A stretch of DNA of 6,185 nt, from the NCBI GenBank assembly GCA_019423265.1, contig JAHZBS010000145.1, positions 1 through 6,185 on the forward strand, given 5' to 3'. The position numbers and the translations under genes were made by a program. Source of the stretch: Clostridiales bacterium. Lineage in GTDB: Bacteria > Bacillota_A > Clostridia > Lachnospirales > Bianqueaceae. The notes under the pieces are model-generated. The model was given only the letters and a program-made list of their open reading frames with translations. It was not told the DNA's origin and did not search any database. Shown in pieces: positions 5,479-6,185 of this stretch (position 1 is its first letter; each line of letters opens with the position of its first letter).

Positions 5479-6185
5479 CAATCTCTGCAAATGGAAACCG
5501 CCGTCGATGTTGATGACCTCTCCTGTGGAATAGGCCAGCGCGCCGCCAGCGATGGCGCACACCGCACGTCCGATATCCTCCGGCGTCCCATATCGCCGTA
5601 TTGGCAAAATTCCTTTTTCGTAAATCAGCGTATCATATTTGTCCCGCACGCCCGCAATCATATCGGTCTCAATAATTCCCGGTCTCAGCTCGTAGACGCC
5701 GATACCGTATTCCGCTAACCGGTCCGCAAAGATCTTTGTTACCATTCCGATCCCCGCCTTTGAAATGCAGTACTGTGCGCGGTTGGTGGATGAAGTGTAT
5801 GCGCTCATGGAAGAAATATTAATAATGCAGCCTCCGCTTCCCTGTGCAATCATTCGTTTGGCCGCCGATTGGGTTAGGAAAAAGGTCCCCTTAAGATTGA
5901 TGTCCATCACATAATCGTAGCTCTCCTCCGTCATATCCAAAACATCGCTGCGAACTTTCGGCGCTACTCCCGCGTTATTAACCAGAACATCGAGATTTCC
6001 CGCTATATCAAGGAGCCTCTCTCTATCCTGCCCGCTGCTGAGATCGCCCTGGACATAGACTCCGTGAGGTAGCATTTTCATCGCCTCGCACACCGCCTGC
6101 TCACCGTGGCGTCCCATGACCACAACCCGATATCCATCCGCCTCTAGCATTTGCGCAATCCCATATCCAATGCCACTGGCTCCGC
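5476..6185 (-). CDS. Short-chain dehydrogenase/reductase (SDR, FabG-like), N-terminus cut by the window edge
   Basis: The visible 235 residues cover nearly all of an SDR of about 245-250 residues. The coding region continues past the right edge: the frame begins inside the glycine-rich cofactor motif (GASGIGYG at visible residues 1-8), so the internal ATG at 6150 is not the start. The NNAG motif is at 69-72. The active site is Asn96, Ser125, Tyr138 and Lys142 in the order SSMSAYT...YCISK. The LRPGIIETDM loop follows at 166-175 and the C-terminal DGG at 227-229. Arg25 directly after the second strand (VVVMGRH) favours NADP(H), a family rule and not proof. It interconverts a hydroxyl and a ketone. 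FabG-like sequence does not mean fatty acid synthesis, since the neighbours are a flavoprotein and a former radical SAM gene. It is the most upstream visible gene of this operon, whose promoter lies outside. Confidence 0.93.
   Translation of the reverse strand, partial: GASGIGYGIAQMLEADGYRVVVMGRHGEQAVCEAMKMLPHGVYVQGDLSSGQDRERLLDIAGNLDVLVNNAGVAPKVRSDVLDMTEESYDYVMDINLKGTFFLTQSAAKRMIAQGSGGCIINISSMSAYTSSTNRAQYCISKAGIGMVTKIFADRLAEYGIGVYELRPGIIETDMIAGVRDKYDTLIYEKGILPIRRYGTPEDIGRAVCAIAGGALAYSTGEVINIDGGFHLQRL

Noticed and set aside
5476..6150. SDR starting at the ATG at 6150
   Set aside because: This would cut off the glycine-rich cofactor motif, which is encoded just upstream in the same frame up to the window edge.
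1..6185. CRISPR arrays, tRNA or rRNA genes, insertion sequences, toxin-antitoxin or defence genes
   Set aside because: I saw no regularly spaced repeats, tRNA-like cloverleaf, transposase or recognised defence domain in either strand.

Overview
The window looks like chromosomal DNA from a Gram-positive anaerobe of the Clostridia, plausibly a gut Oscillospiraceae-type bacterium. This is an inference. It rests on moderate GC content, strong AGGAGG-type ribosome binding sites, a consensus housekeeping promoter, T-tailed hairpin terminators, an endolysin with CwlK-type peptidase and peptidoglycan-binding modules, and a GH123/DUF4091 glycosidase-like enzyme. No species can be named from sequence alone.

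Layout, left to right. Bases 1-110 hold only the edge of something else, most likely the last 23 codons of a plus-strand gene. A long hairpin at 111-153 separates this from a minus-strand gene (193-1851) for a cytoplasmic GH123-like enzyme, which has its own near-consensus promoter and an excellent Shine-Dalgarno site. A divergent plus-strand gene (2045-2860) encodes a phage-type endolysin or autolysin: an M15 L-Ala-D-Glu-type peptidase followed by peptidoglycan-binding repeats. It is closed by a strong terminator at 2880-2924. No other phage gene is visible.

The right half is a minus-strand operon entering from beyond the right edge: a short-chain dehydrogenase/reductase (SDR, missing its first residues), then a 658-residue FAD flavoprotein of the fumarate reductase/L-aspartate oxidase superfamily, then the remains of a radical SAM gene (2947-3456). 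The SDR stop codon lies inside the flavoprotein's ribosome binding site, so the two are probably translationally coupled. The radical SAM remnant keeps its ribosome binding site, start codon and CX3CX2C iron-sulfur motif, but it is broken by frame changes, an in-frame stop and apparent internal deletions. It fills what would otherwise look like an empty 550-base gap.

Together the SDR and the flavoprotein suggest a two-step redox conversion of a small hydroxy or keto compound in the cytoplasm. The substrate cannot be read from the sequence. The flavoprotein lacks the usual QFHPT-type histidine but keeps other active-site-like residues. The GH123-like gene is a separate transcription unit and may or may not belong to the same pathway. 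I see no convincing evidence of a new defence or mobile system. The most useful observations are the unannotated radical SAM pseudogene, the orphan endolysin, and the palindrome inside the glycosidase promoter.
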